This document shows, piece by piece, positions 24,252-36,740 of a DNA stretch of 64,000 nucleotides. The notes beneath the pieces were generated by a model that was not told the origin of the DNA, ran no database searches, and saw only the letters and a list, made by a program, of their open reading frames with translations. Location: NCBI GenBank assembly GCA_025403435.1, contig CM046348.1, forward strand, positions 22,565,899 through 22,629,898, read 5' to 3'. Position numbers and translations under genes: made by a program. Numbering within the stretch: the first letter of the stretch is position 1; every line of letters starts with the position of its first letter. This stretch comes from Artocarpus heterophyllus. Its lineage: Eukaryota; Streptophyta; Magnoliopsida; Rosales; Moraceae.

Positions 24252-26820
24252 TTCATTCTCTCTCGCTGTAGTCACACGGGGGTAGATTGCAGCCCGAGTC
24301 ACGCGAGGAATAGGCGACATCACCAAAGTCAAGCGAGGAGCATGCATCGTCGTTGAAGCAGCGGCCAAAGCCTGCAGGCGTCGTCGTTGGAGTCACACCC
24401 GTTGTTGGCGTCACCGCCTTGCGCAAAGAGCACCATTGCCATCGCCCTGAGGAACAGGTCACTGTAGCCGGAGTTGCACGAAGGAGCAGGGTGAGAGAGA
24501 GGAACGAAAAGAAAACAAAAAAGAAAAAGGATATAGGCTATATATTTATAAATGTTTTTTTTTTGTTTTGTTTCACTTTTTTTTTTAGGAAAAGATTTGC
24601 AAATGTTTGATTATTTGGCCTATCTATTACAATTTCCTTAATAGTAATTATTTTTAAAGCTAGCATTCAGATTTTCAAACCTTGCCAAAGGGTTTTGTAA
24701 TCTAATATCCTGCAAGCATGCAATTAACTAATTAGCAAATTTGAACAGAAAATATAGTTTTGGTGAAATTTTTCTCCTCAATGTTTATGGGAGCAAAACT
24801 ACTAGATGTAACTTTGCATTTATATGTTGAAACTCTAAGATACTCTCTTTTTTTTTTGGGGGGGAATTTTCCACAAAACGAGAGAATCATTAAGTAACAA
24901 AGAAAAAAGGACACTTTCACGTTGCATGAATAGAAAAAAAAAAAAAAAAGTGCAATAATTTGGGCAAAAATTGGATTTATTCTTTTGTTTGTAAAATTTT
25001 TTTCTTTTATTTTGTTTTGTTTACGACGTGGTAATCATATTATATATACATGATTGAACCATATACACATACACACCTCGTATATGCATATATGTAATAT
25101 ATATTTACGCATTTATTATGCATACTTGTACATATATTATACATCATATACATATACACACACATATATGTACATCATATATGTATTGGATGTGTGTATA
25201 TACATGCATCATGTACATATACACACACATATACGTACATCATATAAGTATTGGACGAGTGTATGTATGTATTTTCCCTTGCAAATCAGGACCTTCACGT
25301 GAATATCTGCCATAGAACCGGCCTAAACAAAAGAAAAACCATACCTAAAATCTAAAAGGCTGCACCACATATATATTCCGCTTTTTTTGCTCTCATATCA
25401 GCAGTTGATGGTGAAATTGAAATTGACAAGAGGGCAAACTAATGGACCAGTCCAAGATGATAAAGATGATTTCACTCTTTCACGTGTCTCTTTTATGTTT
25501 CCTCCTCCATATAATATGCCGACGAATATATTGGCATTTTCTCTAGCACACCCCCTTTGTTTTGTTGTTGTCTCTTTAATTTCCCCTTAATTGATGATAA
25601 ATAATAAAATAAAGCAAGAAAACAAATAACAACTTAATAACTAGTCTCTTGGACCACTTTGTCATGCAATACTTCAAGCAAATTTCTGGCCAGGAAATGG
25701 CCATGTAGCAATGTTCTAAACTGTGGTTTAGAACCAATAATCCCTTTCTCAAAAAGGGCAAGTTGTAGTAATTAATTCTTAAAGAGCCAAAATTATCACT
25801 AGTTCTTAAAAACAAAAGGGCCTTATTAATTTTTCTAGTTGAAAGCTCTTACAAGCTTCAAAAAATGAACACAATATATATTTTGCTCTGATGTACTTTA
25901 TGATAACTATTGATTCAGCCAAGACTGGAATCAATCATTGCTATGTAACAACCGTTTGTGTCATAGTTGTATCCCCAGCTGACCCATCAATCATTTCTGA
26001 GTCACGTTACCTAAACAAAAAAAGAAAAGAAGAAAAAAAAAGAGCAAAAGGGCAAGAAAAAAAGATCTTTAGTGCACAAAATATGTGCCTTTTGGAGGGA
26101 AAAAAGAAAGTTACATTTTTATCTATTCCGTTGCCTTTGTCCTGTTGATATTGGACAGATTTTAGTGCCATGAAGTTTTTTTTTGGATAATTCAGTGCCA
26201 TGAAGATTGAACAACAATGCAGAGATACCTGTAATTAGCCACGTAACAGCAGATTAGTTAGGCATATTTGAAACAATAGTGAACCTAATTAATTCTCCAC
26301 TGGCAAATCCAAAAATATCAATCTGCTCAATCTTAAAAGAGTTTCACCATTTTCGAGTGCGTGATATTACTATATAGTTAGCTGCAAACTTTCACAGGAA
26401 TAATTATCTCTAACCATATTGTTATTAGTTATATATGACCCCACAGCAAGATATGCTACCAATTTTGACGTATGAAATAGTATAAAAAGATATGATTAAT
26501 TACTGACAATAAAAAATAAGCTTTAAACAGTTAATTAATCACATCATTTGAATTGTGGCCATTTGAGTTGTGATAATGAAGTATTCAAAACGGGCCCTTA
26601 GCAAAACGGATTAGTTTCACTTATACATTGCAAATTGCAATTTGGGGTTCTTTCTTGTCAGTCTCATTGACACAAATCAAAGAGTATGAGTGGCATGCAA
26701 TTGTTGGTAATAATAGAAGAGAGAGGAACCAAAATTAAACATCATTTGTCTCTCTCGTGAACTTGTTCGATCGTTACACAAACTAGTAAGCATGGATGGA
26801 AACCACAAGACGTTTATTGC
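24252..26820. other. Intergenic region between the copia element and the nitrate transporter
   Basis: A GC-rich block at 24270-24510 has open frames on both strands but no recognisable protein. It may be a transposon or a captured gene fragment split by the copia insertion. The remainder to 26820 is AT-rich, with microsatellite-like DNA at 25050-25280, and shows no gene. Confidence 0.4.
25145..25275. repeat. 65-bp tandem repeat of TA/CA-rich sequence
   Basis: The unit catatacatatacacacacat...catcatatatgtattgga occurs at about 25145-25209 and 25210-25275. It is embedded in a longer TATACA-rich stretch. The small frames here are low-complexity artefacts. Confidence 0.8.
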
Positions 26821-26835
26821 CAAAACTTCCACAAC

Positions 26836-26860
26836 TTTATATATATATATATATATATTT
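26836..26860. repeat. TA microsatellite upstream of the NPF gene
   Basis: A run of about eleven TA units lies roughly 225 bp before the start codon at 27082. It may serve as a TATA region for the gene. Confidence 0.6.
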
Positions 26861-27081
26861 GGTGTTTATATGAACCATTCTTCACCGCCAGAAGTTGTGG
26901 GGGCTAAGGCCAGCTCTAGCTTCCATATCTTATAAGAACTCCTCTTTTCCAAGCTCAAATCTTGTATGCATTTCCATTAGATATACTATTAAACATCAAT
27001 CTTTCCTCATAAGACATATAGCTAATCAGCAGCCATCACTAGTCTCTCTTCTTCTTCTTCTCTGCTTCTACTACAACAAAC

Positions 27082-29465
27082 ATGGTAGCTACACTTGCTC
27101 AAACAAACTTAAATGCCTTGTTGAACTAGATAAACTTATGTTGAGACTTCTCTTTTTCTTTCTACTTCCTGAAAATTTTTCTCTTGATTGTTGACAGGTT
27201 TTGGTCTCATCACATGGTGAGAAAGATGGAGGAGGAAGTGATGGAGCGGTGTACGATTTTCGAGGGAATCCCGCGGATAAGTCCAAGACCGGTGGATGGC
27301 TTGGCGCAGGGCTCGCCTTAGGTGGTTTTATAGTCAACTTGAACAAGTGTTTTCAACATTTGTTATAAAAATCCTTGATTCCATTGCTCACAAATTAGCA
27401 TCATTATTAATATTTTTGCAGGAGTAGAACTCTCCGAGAGGATATGTGTAGTGGGAATATTAATGAATCTGGTGACTTACTTGGTCGGGAATTTACATAT
27501 TTCATCAGCAAAATCAGCAACAATTGTCACCAACTTCATGGGAACTCTCAATCTCCTTGGCCTCCTTGGTGGCTTCTTAGCAGACGCTAAACTCGGGCGG
27601 TATCTCACCGTTGCAATCTCCGCAACTATAACTGCTATTGTAAGTCTTCTTAAAGCCCCCCAAAGAACACAAAATTCTCCATTCTAAAGTATTAGAACTA
27701 ATTTTATTTTGTCACAACAGGGGGTTATCATGTTAACACTGGCCACAACAATCCCTGGGATGAGACCCCCTCCATGTGATAACTACAGAAATCTACCCCA
27801 TCAGTGCATTGAGGCCAGTGGAAATCAGCTTGCCTTGCTCTATGCAGCCTTGTATACAATAGCCCTTGGTGGGGGTGGAATAAAATCCAATGTCTCCGGT
27901 TTTGGGTCCGATCAGTTCGATGTTTCGGACCCCAAGGAGGAGAGGGCCATGATCTTCTTCTTCAATAGGTTCTATTTTTGTATTAGCATTGGGTCTCTTT
28001 TTGCTGTGACTGTGCTGGTTTATGTGCAAGATAATGTGGGAAGAGGCTGGGGCTATGGAATATCTGCAGGGACAATGGTTCTCGCGGTTCTTGTGTTGCT
28101 CTCCGGGACGCCTTTTTATCGATTCAAGAAGCCTCGAGGAAGCCCTTTAACAGTCATATGGAGGGTGATATTCCTGGCTTGGAAGAAGAGAAACCAACCT
28201 TATCCTTCTCATCCAAGCCTTTTGAATAAGTACCAAGAAGCCAGGGTCCCACACACACAGAAGTTCAAGTGAGCATATATCTTTCAATGAAATTGCCAAT
28301 GATAGAGATGAGATAGAATTTTCATGCAATGTTAACTAATATATGAGTGTGTAGATAACTGTTTGACTGATTTTCATGCAGTTTTTTTAAGAAGAAAAGG
28401 TTCAATTACACAGTTTTATGAGCAACAGGACATTCGTCATTAACTTGGAGACTTCATTTTAAGTCCTGTTTTGATCAATTTCTATAAACACAAATAAACC
28501 AGTAACTTTCATACTATTTATACCTATTTTTTGGTTGACACTAACAAGGTTTCATTTCCGTCTCATGTGAAATGCTTAGGTGTCTGGATAAAGCTGCAAT
28601 TTTGGACGACTACGCTGGTGGTGGCGAGAACAAAAACAACCCTTGGATAGTATCCACAATAACCCAAGTGGAAGAGGTGAAAATGGTTCTCAGGCTCATC
28701 CCCATCTGGTCTACTTGCATCCTCTTCTGGACTGTCTACTCTCAAATTGGTACCTTCGCAATCGAGCAAGCCACCTTCATGAAACGAAACATTGGCTCCT
28801 TTGTTATCCCTTCGGGCTCTTTCTCCACTTTTCTCGTCATATCCATTCTCCTCTTCACTTCCCTAAACGAGAGGGTCTTTGTCCCGCTTGCTCGGAGACT
28901 CACCCACACCCCCCACGGTATCACAAGCCTTCAGCGGATTGGCATTGGACTTGTCTTGTCAATGGTGGCTATGGTGGCCGCCGCAATAGTCGAAAAACAA
29001 AGAAGGGAATACGCGCTTCACCGTAATACAATTCTAAGCGCTTTCTGGCTGGTCCCTCAGTTCTTTCTGGTGGGTGCTGGGGAAGCGTTTGCATATGTTG
29101 GACAGCTAGAGTTTTTCATCAGAGAGGCACCAGATAGGATGAAGTCCATGAGCACAGGGCTTTTCCTTAGCACCCTCTCAATGGGGTTCTTTGTCAGCAG
29201 CTTGTTGGTTTCCCTTGTTGATAAAGTGACTCACGAAATCTGGCTCAGGAGTAACTTGAACAGGGGAAGATTAGAAAACTTTTATTGGCTGCTTGCTGTG
29301 CTAATGTTGATAAACTTTGGTGTTTTTCTTGTCTTTGCATCAAGACATCAATACAAAGAACAGCACTACCTTGGCCCAGATGACAGTAGAGATAAGGAGC
29401 TGAAGAGCTCAAATGATGTTAGAGCAGAAAAGTTGGGAGAGAAAATAGCCATGGAGGGGCCCTAA
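27082..29465 (+). CDS. NPF6.2: NRT1/PTR family nitrate transporter, NPF6.2 (NRT1.4)-like
   Basis: Coding exons are 27082-27084 (ATG only), 27198-27321, 27422-27639, 27721-28268 and 28580-29465; introns are GT..AG and the joined frame gives 592 aa. It is a 12-helix major-facilitator proton-coupled transporter of the plasma membrane. Visible marks: VYDFRGNPADKSKTGGW before the first helix, the proton-coupling ExxER motif at Glu45-Arg49, and Thr105 in GRYLT, the position matching CHL1 Thr101 that CIPK23 phosphorylates. In the helix carrying CHL1 His356, this protein reads FWTVYSQ, so Tyr replaces the nitrate-binding His, as I recall for NPF6.2. Exon 2 has no in-frame Met before the ExxER motif, which supports the ATG|GT start exon. 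In Arabidopsis NPF6.2 acts in petiole and leaf nitrate storage; transfer of that role is inference. Confidence 0.93.
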
Positions 29466-30644
29466 AATATACCTACTCTGAAAAAAAAAATCCTAGTGTT
29501 CTACTTATATATTAGCCTTGTTACACTTGAGGATTTTATAAGCCCAAAAAACAGGCAAAGAAAAAGGGAACCCATGTGTTCCCTAGTCATTTTGTACTCT
29601 TAATTCATTCTTCTTGTTTGTATGTCCTATTAGATATTGTGTGATTTTTGAGTTACAATGTGATAATGAGATTGGCAATTCAAAGGGTAGTTTATGAAAC
29701 AATGATACATTCACTCTGAGTACATGAAATTTAGCCTCAGGAATTCATACAAAACAGGGCCATTTACCAAATTGCATATGCAAATAGATGGGTTACTTGG
29801 TTGCAGTTTACTTCTAGGAAACAAAACTCTATTACCCGTGAATACAGCTACTTGAGAGACATTATAGAATCTCCTACTCAGAATTTCCCATTTAAAACCT
29901 TATTTTTAGGAAGAAGTACTTGCGGACGCAGGTAGGTAACCAATGACCAACCGGAGACGCAAAGCTCGGTGGTCCACCTCCTTTTGTTTCCGAGCTTTTA
30001 ATTTCTTCTGTCTCAATAACAACTAAGCTCTTGACCTAAAGTAGAATATAATACAAAATGCTAAGCAATAGCAGCCGTATAGAAATGGGAATATTCAAGC
30101 AACGGATAAAAATAAAATGGCAAACCTGTTGTTGCACTTGCGAAGACATAACGCCTCTAAAGTATTACTGTGAAGTCTCCTGTCCTGGTCCCTGAATACC
30201 TCTCACCAAGGTGATGTATAGGTTAGGACTCCATGCAATTGGGACAGAAGCTTTGAAAGCCTCGAAGGCATTCATGTCTGTGCCTAATAACCTACACACA
30301 CCAAAATGTGCCCAACAAATTACATTTCCATATGTGCAACTTCTATTCACAAATATAGGTTTGCATATTACAGTGAACTAAACCACGACAGAAAATATAA
30401 ATATATATATATATATATATATTTGTTTTTGATATTAATCAGAGTCCCTCCATTATTGACAAGAGCAAAACACAGGGAAAGATCAACAATCAAGGGAAAA
30501 CATATTCATCATCAATTATATTTATCTGTAATCATCATTAAAATTCTACTCACAACCACTCACACATACCACTCACACGGCAACATCTCTTTCGCTCTCT
30601 CCGACCAAAGAAGAAGAAGAAAAAGGAAGTGAGAAATCATTGAG
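29466..30644. other. Intergenic region, NPF 3' UTR to pseudogene start
   Basis: The first 200 bases are probably the 3' UTR of the transporter gene. A TA microsatellite lies at about 30402-30422. The last 60 bases before 30645 (tctctttcgctctctccgacc) look like the old 5' UTR of the PFP-beta copy. Confidence 0.45.
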
Positions 30645-32667
30645 ATGGTGAGCGCCAGCGACACGGCGGGTGGCAAGACCATCGGTGTGGGAGTAAAGCA
30701 AGGTCCAGAGCAGCCGGTTCGGCCTTTGCCTTCCTCTGCCTTGCGCTCTAAGAAACTCCTTTGATCTCATCGACGGTGCCTCTGCTGCTGGGAATCCAGG
30801 TCCTCTCTCTAGATATATATACAGATATATGTATATATAAACACACGCATTGCTTTCACGTTTATGTAAGAGATTTTCCTTCATTTTTCGTCTGTAATCG
30901 TATAATCAAACAATATAAAAGAAATTCATTTCCCCAAACTTAATATTTAGTGCATAATTACCTTCGTTTGAAGTTCTAAATTCACTTGTATTTTTATGTT
31001 AGAAAATCTGAGATTTACATGCTATAGGAATTTGTTAAATATAGTCAAAAACAATTATTACATGTGCCTACCGCCTGTTGAAGAATCCCCTTTTTTCTTT
31101 TTCTTTTTTTTCCTTCTTAGAGCACAATTGTAGCGCCTTCTCTATTTAGTATGATATTGTCCGCTTTAGGATTAAACCCGTACAGTTTTGCTAGACTTTA
31201 CTTGAAGAAACCTTATATAATGTCCTTACTTACAAACCATTACTCATGACCATTCATAGGCGATGTGGAATGACACGATCCACCTTTTTTTGACTCTTTT
31301 CGCTTCAAAGGAATTATGATTGTCACAATTACATTAGCTATGTAGAATTTATGAAGACCGTACAAGCGTTGAATCAGTGGGGCTAATGCCCACCAGCATG
31401 TCCTCATAGGGTCCACCACCGCAGCTTCACATCCCCAAGTACAGCAAGTATTGTCTATAAGCAATGTAATTTGTGGGATTTGTGGAAAGATCAATATGTT
31501 CAAGTTAATAAGCAATGTAAATCATTTGAACCCTTGGTTTAAAATAACGTTGCCTTTTTTCAAATGATTACTTACAACAACGCACAAGTGGAAGCACGTT
31601 TATACAGATTTAAGGGTGGTCCTGTTGGGATCATGAAGTGTAAATGTGTTGAGCTATCTGAAGATTTTGTCTATCCTTAAGGAATTCAGGTATGCTTTGT
31701 GCTTATCAATAAATGCAAATAAATCAGAGTCTAAATCGTCATTCTAGCTAAGTGGAATGTGTGCTATTGAAAAAATGATTCAACTCTTTTCATTTGGTTA
31801 AATTTTAAGTACTTTTACACAATCACCTTAGACATGTATTTGGTTGATGTTTGAAGTAATTAATCTAAAAACAGAATGATATTACAAAGTCAGGAGCTTG
31901 TTTAGTTGTTTATCCAATTCAATTTCAGGATTTGTAGCTGACATGAACTCTTTTCAACAGGGTGGCTTTCATTTTGTAGAGGTAGAGATAAAATTGAGAC
32001 TCCTGAACAGGTGAATTCAACCACTTTACCTTAAATACTAGATCTTTTTATTTAATTAAAAAAAAAAACCCAAAACTGACTGCTTTTGCTACTAATAGTT
32101 GGAGATGTACTTACTGAGTAGGTTAAGTTCTTGATGTAATTCAGTGTAAGCAAGCTGAAGAAACAGCAACGGAGCTTGACCTGGACAACCCTGTAGTCAT
32201 TGGTGGGGACCACTCAAATACTAATGCTTCCCTCCCTGCAAAAAAAATTCTTCTCTAGTATTTCTATTCCGTCAATGGTCTCTGGATTTTTTGTGGTTAC
32301 TTGTATAGTTATGGAGATTAGGTTGGCAATTTTCCATTTTCATGATCTCTTAATTATCAAAGGTAAAAATTCGAAAACACGAGTTGTTGGATGTCGAAAA
32401 TCCGTCGTCGACGGTGATCTCAAATGCAAAGAGGTCCCCATAAGTTTCGGATTTGACACTGCATACAAGGTACATTCTCTGTCGTTTCACGCATTACAGA
32501 CAGAAATATATAGCACACTCTCTCTCTTGAAGCCTTACACAATTGCAACCGATGATATTCATTAATACAACTGTTTTTTTATTTTTTTTATTTTTCTGTG
32601 CAGTTATATTTAGAAATTATTGGAAATGTGATGATAGATGCGCGTTCAACTGGGACATACTGCCATT
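30645..32667 (+). pseudogene. PFP-beta: Broken copy of PPi-dependent phosphofructokinase beta subunit (PFP-beta)
   Basis: The functional enzyme interconverts fructose 6-phosphate and fructose 1,6-bisphosphate in the cytosol using pyrophosphate. Recognisable exons: 30645-30799 (PLPSSALRSK, then a frameshift before DLIDGASAAGNP), about 31576-31695 (GGPVGIMKCKCVELSEDFVYP, then TAA), 31961-32010 (GGF, a net loss of 4 bases, DKIETPEQ), 32145 to about 32260 (KQAEETATELDLDNPVVIGG), 32363-32469 (SKNSKTRVVGC, DLKCKEVPISFGFD) and 32604-32667 (IIGNVMIDARSTG). The exon with the SGGQAPGGHN nucleotide-binding motif is absent, GGDDSNTNA has become GGDHSNTNA, and an extra codon splits the TIDGD catalytic motif. 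The downstream half is missing. Introns are kept, so this is a duplicated, not a reverse-transcribed, copy. Confidence 0.88.
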
Positions 32668-33664
32668 GTAAGATCTCAGGTTGTAAAGTTATTCAGATTT
32701 TGTTAGGTTTTGTACCATTTACTGATCAGCCTGCAAAGCACATAGGTTTTTCATGGTTCCACATTTACTATCACAGGGGGAAGATATAAGCAGAAAGCAG
32801 AACTTGACCTACAACAAAGGCACGAGACGAAGTCGCTCCATTTTAAAGGTGCAATAAGGCAACAAATTATCATGCAGATCAACACCGCAACTCTTTGATT
32901 TCTCGAAGAAGTTCGCTAAGTCACTGCTACTTACACTCATCGCTTACCCCTTGTTTGTTGCAGGGGTTCTAAACCGAAAAGCTTGGATTCAAGCCCCTTT
33001 TTGTTGCACTGTTTTCCCTTATAATTTTTTTTAAAAAAAATAAATTTATATTCAAACTTTCTCTTCAAACCCGAACCAAACAGGCTAAGTTATAACCATT
33101 TTATATCACCACTATCGACATCGGTAGGAATGACAAGATCAACCAACACAGTTGGAACCTAACGCACCCATATACAGCATAAACACACAAGTTGCATGCG
33201 CTACACACTAGTTATCTTAAATGATTAACCAAATAAATATGCAATATATGATTGTCATGTCACGCTTTTTTTCTAATTCCACGCATTTGCGGCAAAATTC
33301 AATTGTATTGTATCGAATAATAACAGAGTCGGGATGGGATTAGCAAGGATGATTTGAAAGTAGTGCAAGATGTTAAACCCTAATTTACGACTTGCAGATA
33401 TTTAACCTGTAGAAGCAATCAGCTATCATATGCTAAAGGTATAGATCGTGTAAAATCACACTTAATGTAGTATCAAGAGAGTTTCAAAATTTCCTAATAG
33501 ATTCTAGATATGAAGGAAGTTCTGATTTCTGAAAATGCAAGCAAGTTTTCCCCAACTAAACAGAAAACTCATGTTACATCCCTCCTAGATAGAGAAAAGA
33601 TGATTCTGTCCTCACTCAAAGTCATCCCCTGGCCAGCTCAGAGGGTAACAAATTCATGCTCACT
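32668..33664. other. Intergenic region after the pseudogene, no gene seen
   Basis: I looked for the missing 3' exons of PFP-beta here and could not recognise any. Small frames at 32598-32789 and 33510-33692 have no family likeness. Confidence 0.45.
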
Positions 33665-33667
33665 TAA

Positions 33668-33849
33668 TAGGGTGTTTGATAAGTGCGATTAGAACCAATG
33701 GCTAGAACTAATCCTGGTTAAAACCATTGTAGCATATGAGAGCTTTACACTGTAGAAAGTTTTTGCTTTTTACTATAATATATGAGAGCTTTTTGTTGTG
33801 TTTGTTGGGTTAGAACCAATTGGTTCTAAGCAACAGTCAAACACCCTTA
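33668..33849. mobile_element. PIF/Harbinger-type MITE, copy B (182 bp)
   Basis: The element is flanked by TAA at 33665-33667 and 33850-33852. It starts tagggtgtttga and ends tcaaacaccctta. The core reads tgtagcatatgagagctttacactgtag, followed by a second ctataatatatgagagctt. It lies 203 bp downstream of the PIG-F stop codon (minus-strand gene). Confidence 0.8.
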
Positions 33850-34052
33850 TAAATCTTTTTTTTTTTACATTCCTATTTACCCACTTCAAAACAGAATAAA
33901 TAAATGAATCAATTAATTAATATATCCATCAAGCACACAATTTAATGGAAAACGAGAGCGAGAATAAGATGTTAACTCCAATAACTTTCATAATTTAAAA
34001 TCTACGTTCATGTATAACAAATCTACTTGTTAATTGGTCGACGGTTGACTTG

Positions 34053-36740
34053 TTAGTCGCTTTTTGTACGTTGCAGTACACCGCGGACTAGTACAAACCC
34101 AAACGATGCCACCATTCCAATAAGATACCCAGCTACAGCTCCAAAACTCACACATATAGGCCATTCCTACATATTAACATATAATCCAGACATGATCATC
34201 ATAAATAAATAAATAAATCCAAAGCGAAAATAGAAAAGAAACCATACACACATAAAATTCTGACATATCACATTAAAACAAACTCGTCCCAATAATGTCT
34301 TCTACAAGAAAGTAAGAAAACCTCTAGTAATCACATATAATACACCCTATCTAAACACTTTAGAGAAACGCACCCAATTATTCTTAATAGCCAATATATC
34401 CCCTAAATCAACCTACGGGCTTGAGTTAAAAAATAAACACCTTGTTGTCCCTCAAATCTTTGGAAAGCATTAAAATTTTAGTTATTCAACAAGTAATGTG
34501 ATATTCGGTTCACCGGTTCTAAATGAAAAAAATTCTAGTTCTAACCAGTTTTGCTATAGTGTTCTCTCTCATAAAATTTGAAGTGCTACAATGTTTTTAG
34601 TTCGAACTGGCAATTTGAACCAGTGATACAAACATCACGTAAATGTCTCTGCAAAATTGAACTCCAGACCGTGTTGGAGCAAACCACATGACTAAATTGC
34701 TAGACACAACCCTTAGACTTAAATACAACTAATTACAGATACCAAATGAATTTTTTTTCTGCATAATATGACAATCATACCTGCCATGGCCTTTCCCAGT
34801 CAAGCGGCATAGGCCAAGCCCCAAACCAAGATCCAATTACAGCTCCATGTGCGGGTAGACAAATCATATAATCTATAGTTCCGACTGGCCTGCAATTTGA
34901 TAGAGTTATGCATCATGTCAGCAATAGACATATCACTTGGTTGGAAGGCAATCATCAGTTGAAGAAAAAATTATCCTCAGCTAATAAAGTTGTTGTAAAT
35001 TGAATCTATTAATACCAATGAAAGATAACACCCTTACAGGTTACACATGACTAAACATGGTAAAGGAAATTACTTTGTAAATGCAAATAGGCGCTGCCAA
35101 TCTATCCATGAAGAACCGAAAACAGAAGCAGCAGGCACAACCTTCCAAAACAAATAGTTATTAATAGATGTAGCAGAGGCATAGCAATAGCATAGATACC
35201 ATGGAAAATGAGGAAAAGTTAGTGTTTTGTGAAAGTATTCATCTTCAAGAAGGATTCGAGATAAATATATGAACAAACTAACAAGATTGAAATTACAATA
35301 TATCCAGATACAAAAATTTACCGAAATAGTTTAATAATATTAACCTCATTAAACATCTTACGATAAATACATGCAAGCACCAATTAATCTTGAAAATGGG
35401 TGATCAATAGGGCCAAGTACAAGACCACTGAAGATGAGATTACTTAAAGGTAAGTTAAGTAACAACCCAAATAGAAAATTTTTCAAAATCCAAATTTTAG
35501 ACGCAGAGGAGCGAGAAGACCTTTTTTGATACATACCGCAAACAATGACATCATCATAGACCAATTAATGGTACTTGATAAATACCTAAAACAAGAAGGA
35601 ACAGAGGTACATGTAATAACGGAATTTTTTACAAAAAGACTACAAATTACTAGCGAGTATCAAACATTTCTAGTGACTATATTTGTGTGCGCGTGCCATA
35701 GATAAACCTATCAAGCTCTTAAGTGACATACTTGGCGCCAACAGGTGCACCCAAAGCAATTGCTCCAAAAGCACTCACCAGAGCCCCTACATTGAAAACA
35801 GCACAAAACATGCCGTTAATAAGTATTTTCTTAACACATGTTGCCAAAAATTACTAAAAACAATACGCTAAAGATTCTAGCCACTGCAAAAAATACAACC
35901 CTTTACACAGAAAAGAGCAAACAGTCTACTTGTATCATTATCTCGCTTAAAAAAACAGAGTCTTCTAAACAATTTCCACTGCTTTGCTTTCAACTTCGGA
36001 TAGAACTCCATCTAAAACCTAAGGAAGCTATGATAGTTTAATAGAAAATTTCCAAAAGAGTAGAAACTAATGACATGAACAATAAAAATATATTCAAAGT
36101 GGAGCATGATATAGATTCCAGCTTTTGAACTAACCAGCAAGTAGTCCTAGTAAGCCACGCCCCACAGTTCTCAAGTACTGAAAAGTAAGAAAATCAATCC
36201 CACTGAGAAAAGGGATAAATTTATTGAAATGGATTTGGTTGCAAAGATAGCAAAAGAAGGATGATTTTAAAAGTAAAAAATAGAAATAATAGTGGAAAAG
36301 TCAAAACTGAAAATAAAACCCTCAATGCCAAATTTATATTATTGCATTGTCCTACAATCTATCTACAGCCCAAATGGAACAAGAAAAAGCAGAATCAAAC
36401 TTACAGAACATTGTTGACGATTCTGCCTATAACGACTGTAAAGAAGGATCACAACTGGGCACTCAATCACCTTAAAGAAACAAAAGCCATTACAAAAATG
36501 AATCAAATATTAACTGAGAAAAATGAATAAACAAGGGAAATCAATAAAGAATACCCATATCAGGAAAAGGGTTTGGGAAGGATGCGACACGAGAGTGATG
36601 GAGCGAAGACTATGGGCCACCCAGAATGAGACGGCCAATCCAACAGCGCAGATCAAATGGACCGCAAACACCTCCGCAGCAGACACCAACGCTGTTGCTG
36701 CCTCAAGCTTAGTGGTTCTCCCCAATTTCTTATGCTTCAT
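34053..36740 (-). CDS. PIGF: PIG-F, GPI-anchor ethanolaminephosphate transferase stabilising subunit
   Basis: On the minus strand the exons are 36740-36555, 36470-36405, 36177-36135, 35786-35732, 35585-35537, 35141-35074, 34889-34781 and 34166-34053. All introns are GT..AG and the joined frame is open for 229 aa. PIG-F is a small multi-span endoplasmic reticulum membrane protein that binds PIG-O and PIG-G and supports addition of ethanolamine phosphate to GPI mannoses. Evidence: the C-terminal family signature WFGAWPMPLDWERPWQEWPICVS-type block across exons 7 and 8, GAVAGYLIGMVASF, and repeated Gly/Ala-rich hydrophobic helices (GALVSAFGAIALGAPVGAK in exons 3-5). Length fits the plant family. 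Several exons are very short (43-68 nt), so no long open frame marks the gene. The exon 6 acceptor (ggaag|gttgtg) is weak but keeps frame and motif. Confidence 0.92.

Noticed and set aside
27451..27687. A start codon for the transporter at the first in-frame Met in exon 3
   Set aside because: This would remove the ExxER motif and first helix. The upstream exon encodes conserved family sequence joined in frame.
32598..32789. Separate small gene suggested by a 63-aa frame
   Set aside because: Its beginning (IIGNVMIDARSTG) is a PFP-beta exon of the pseudogene; the remainder is intron read-through.
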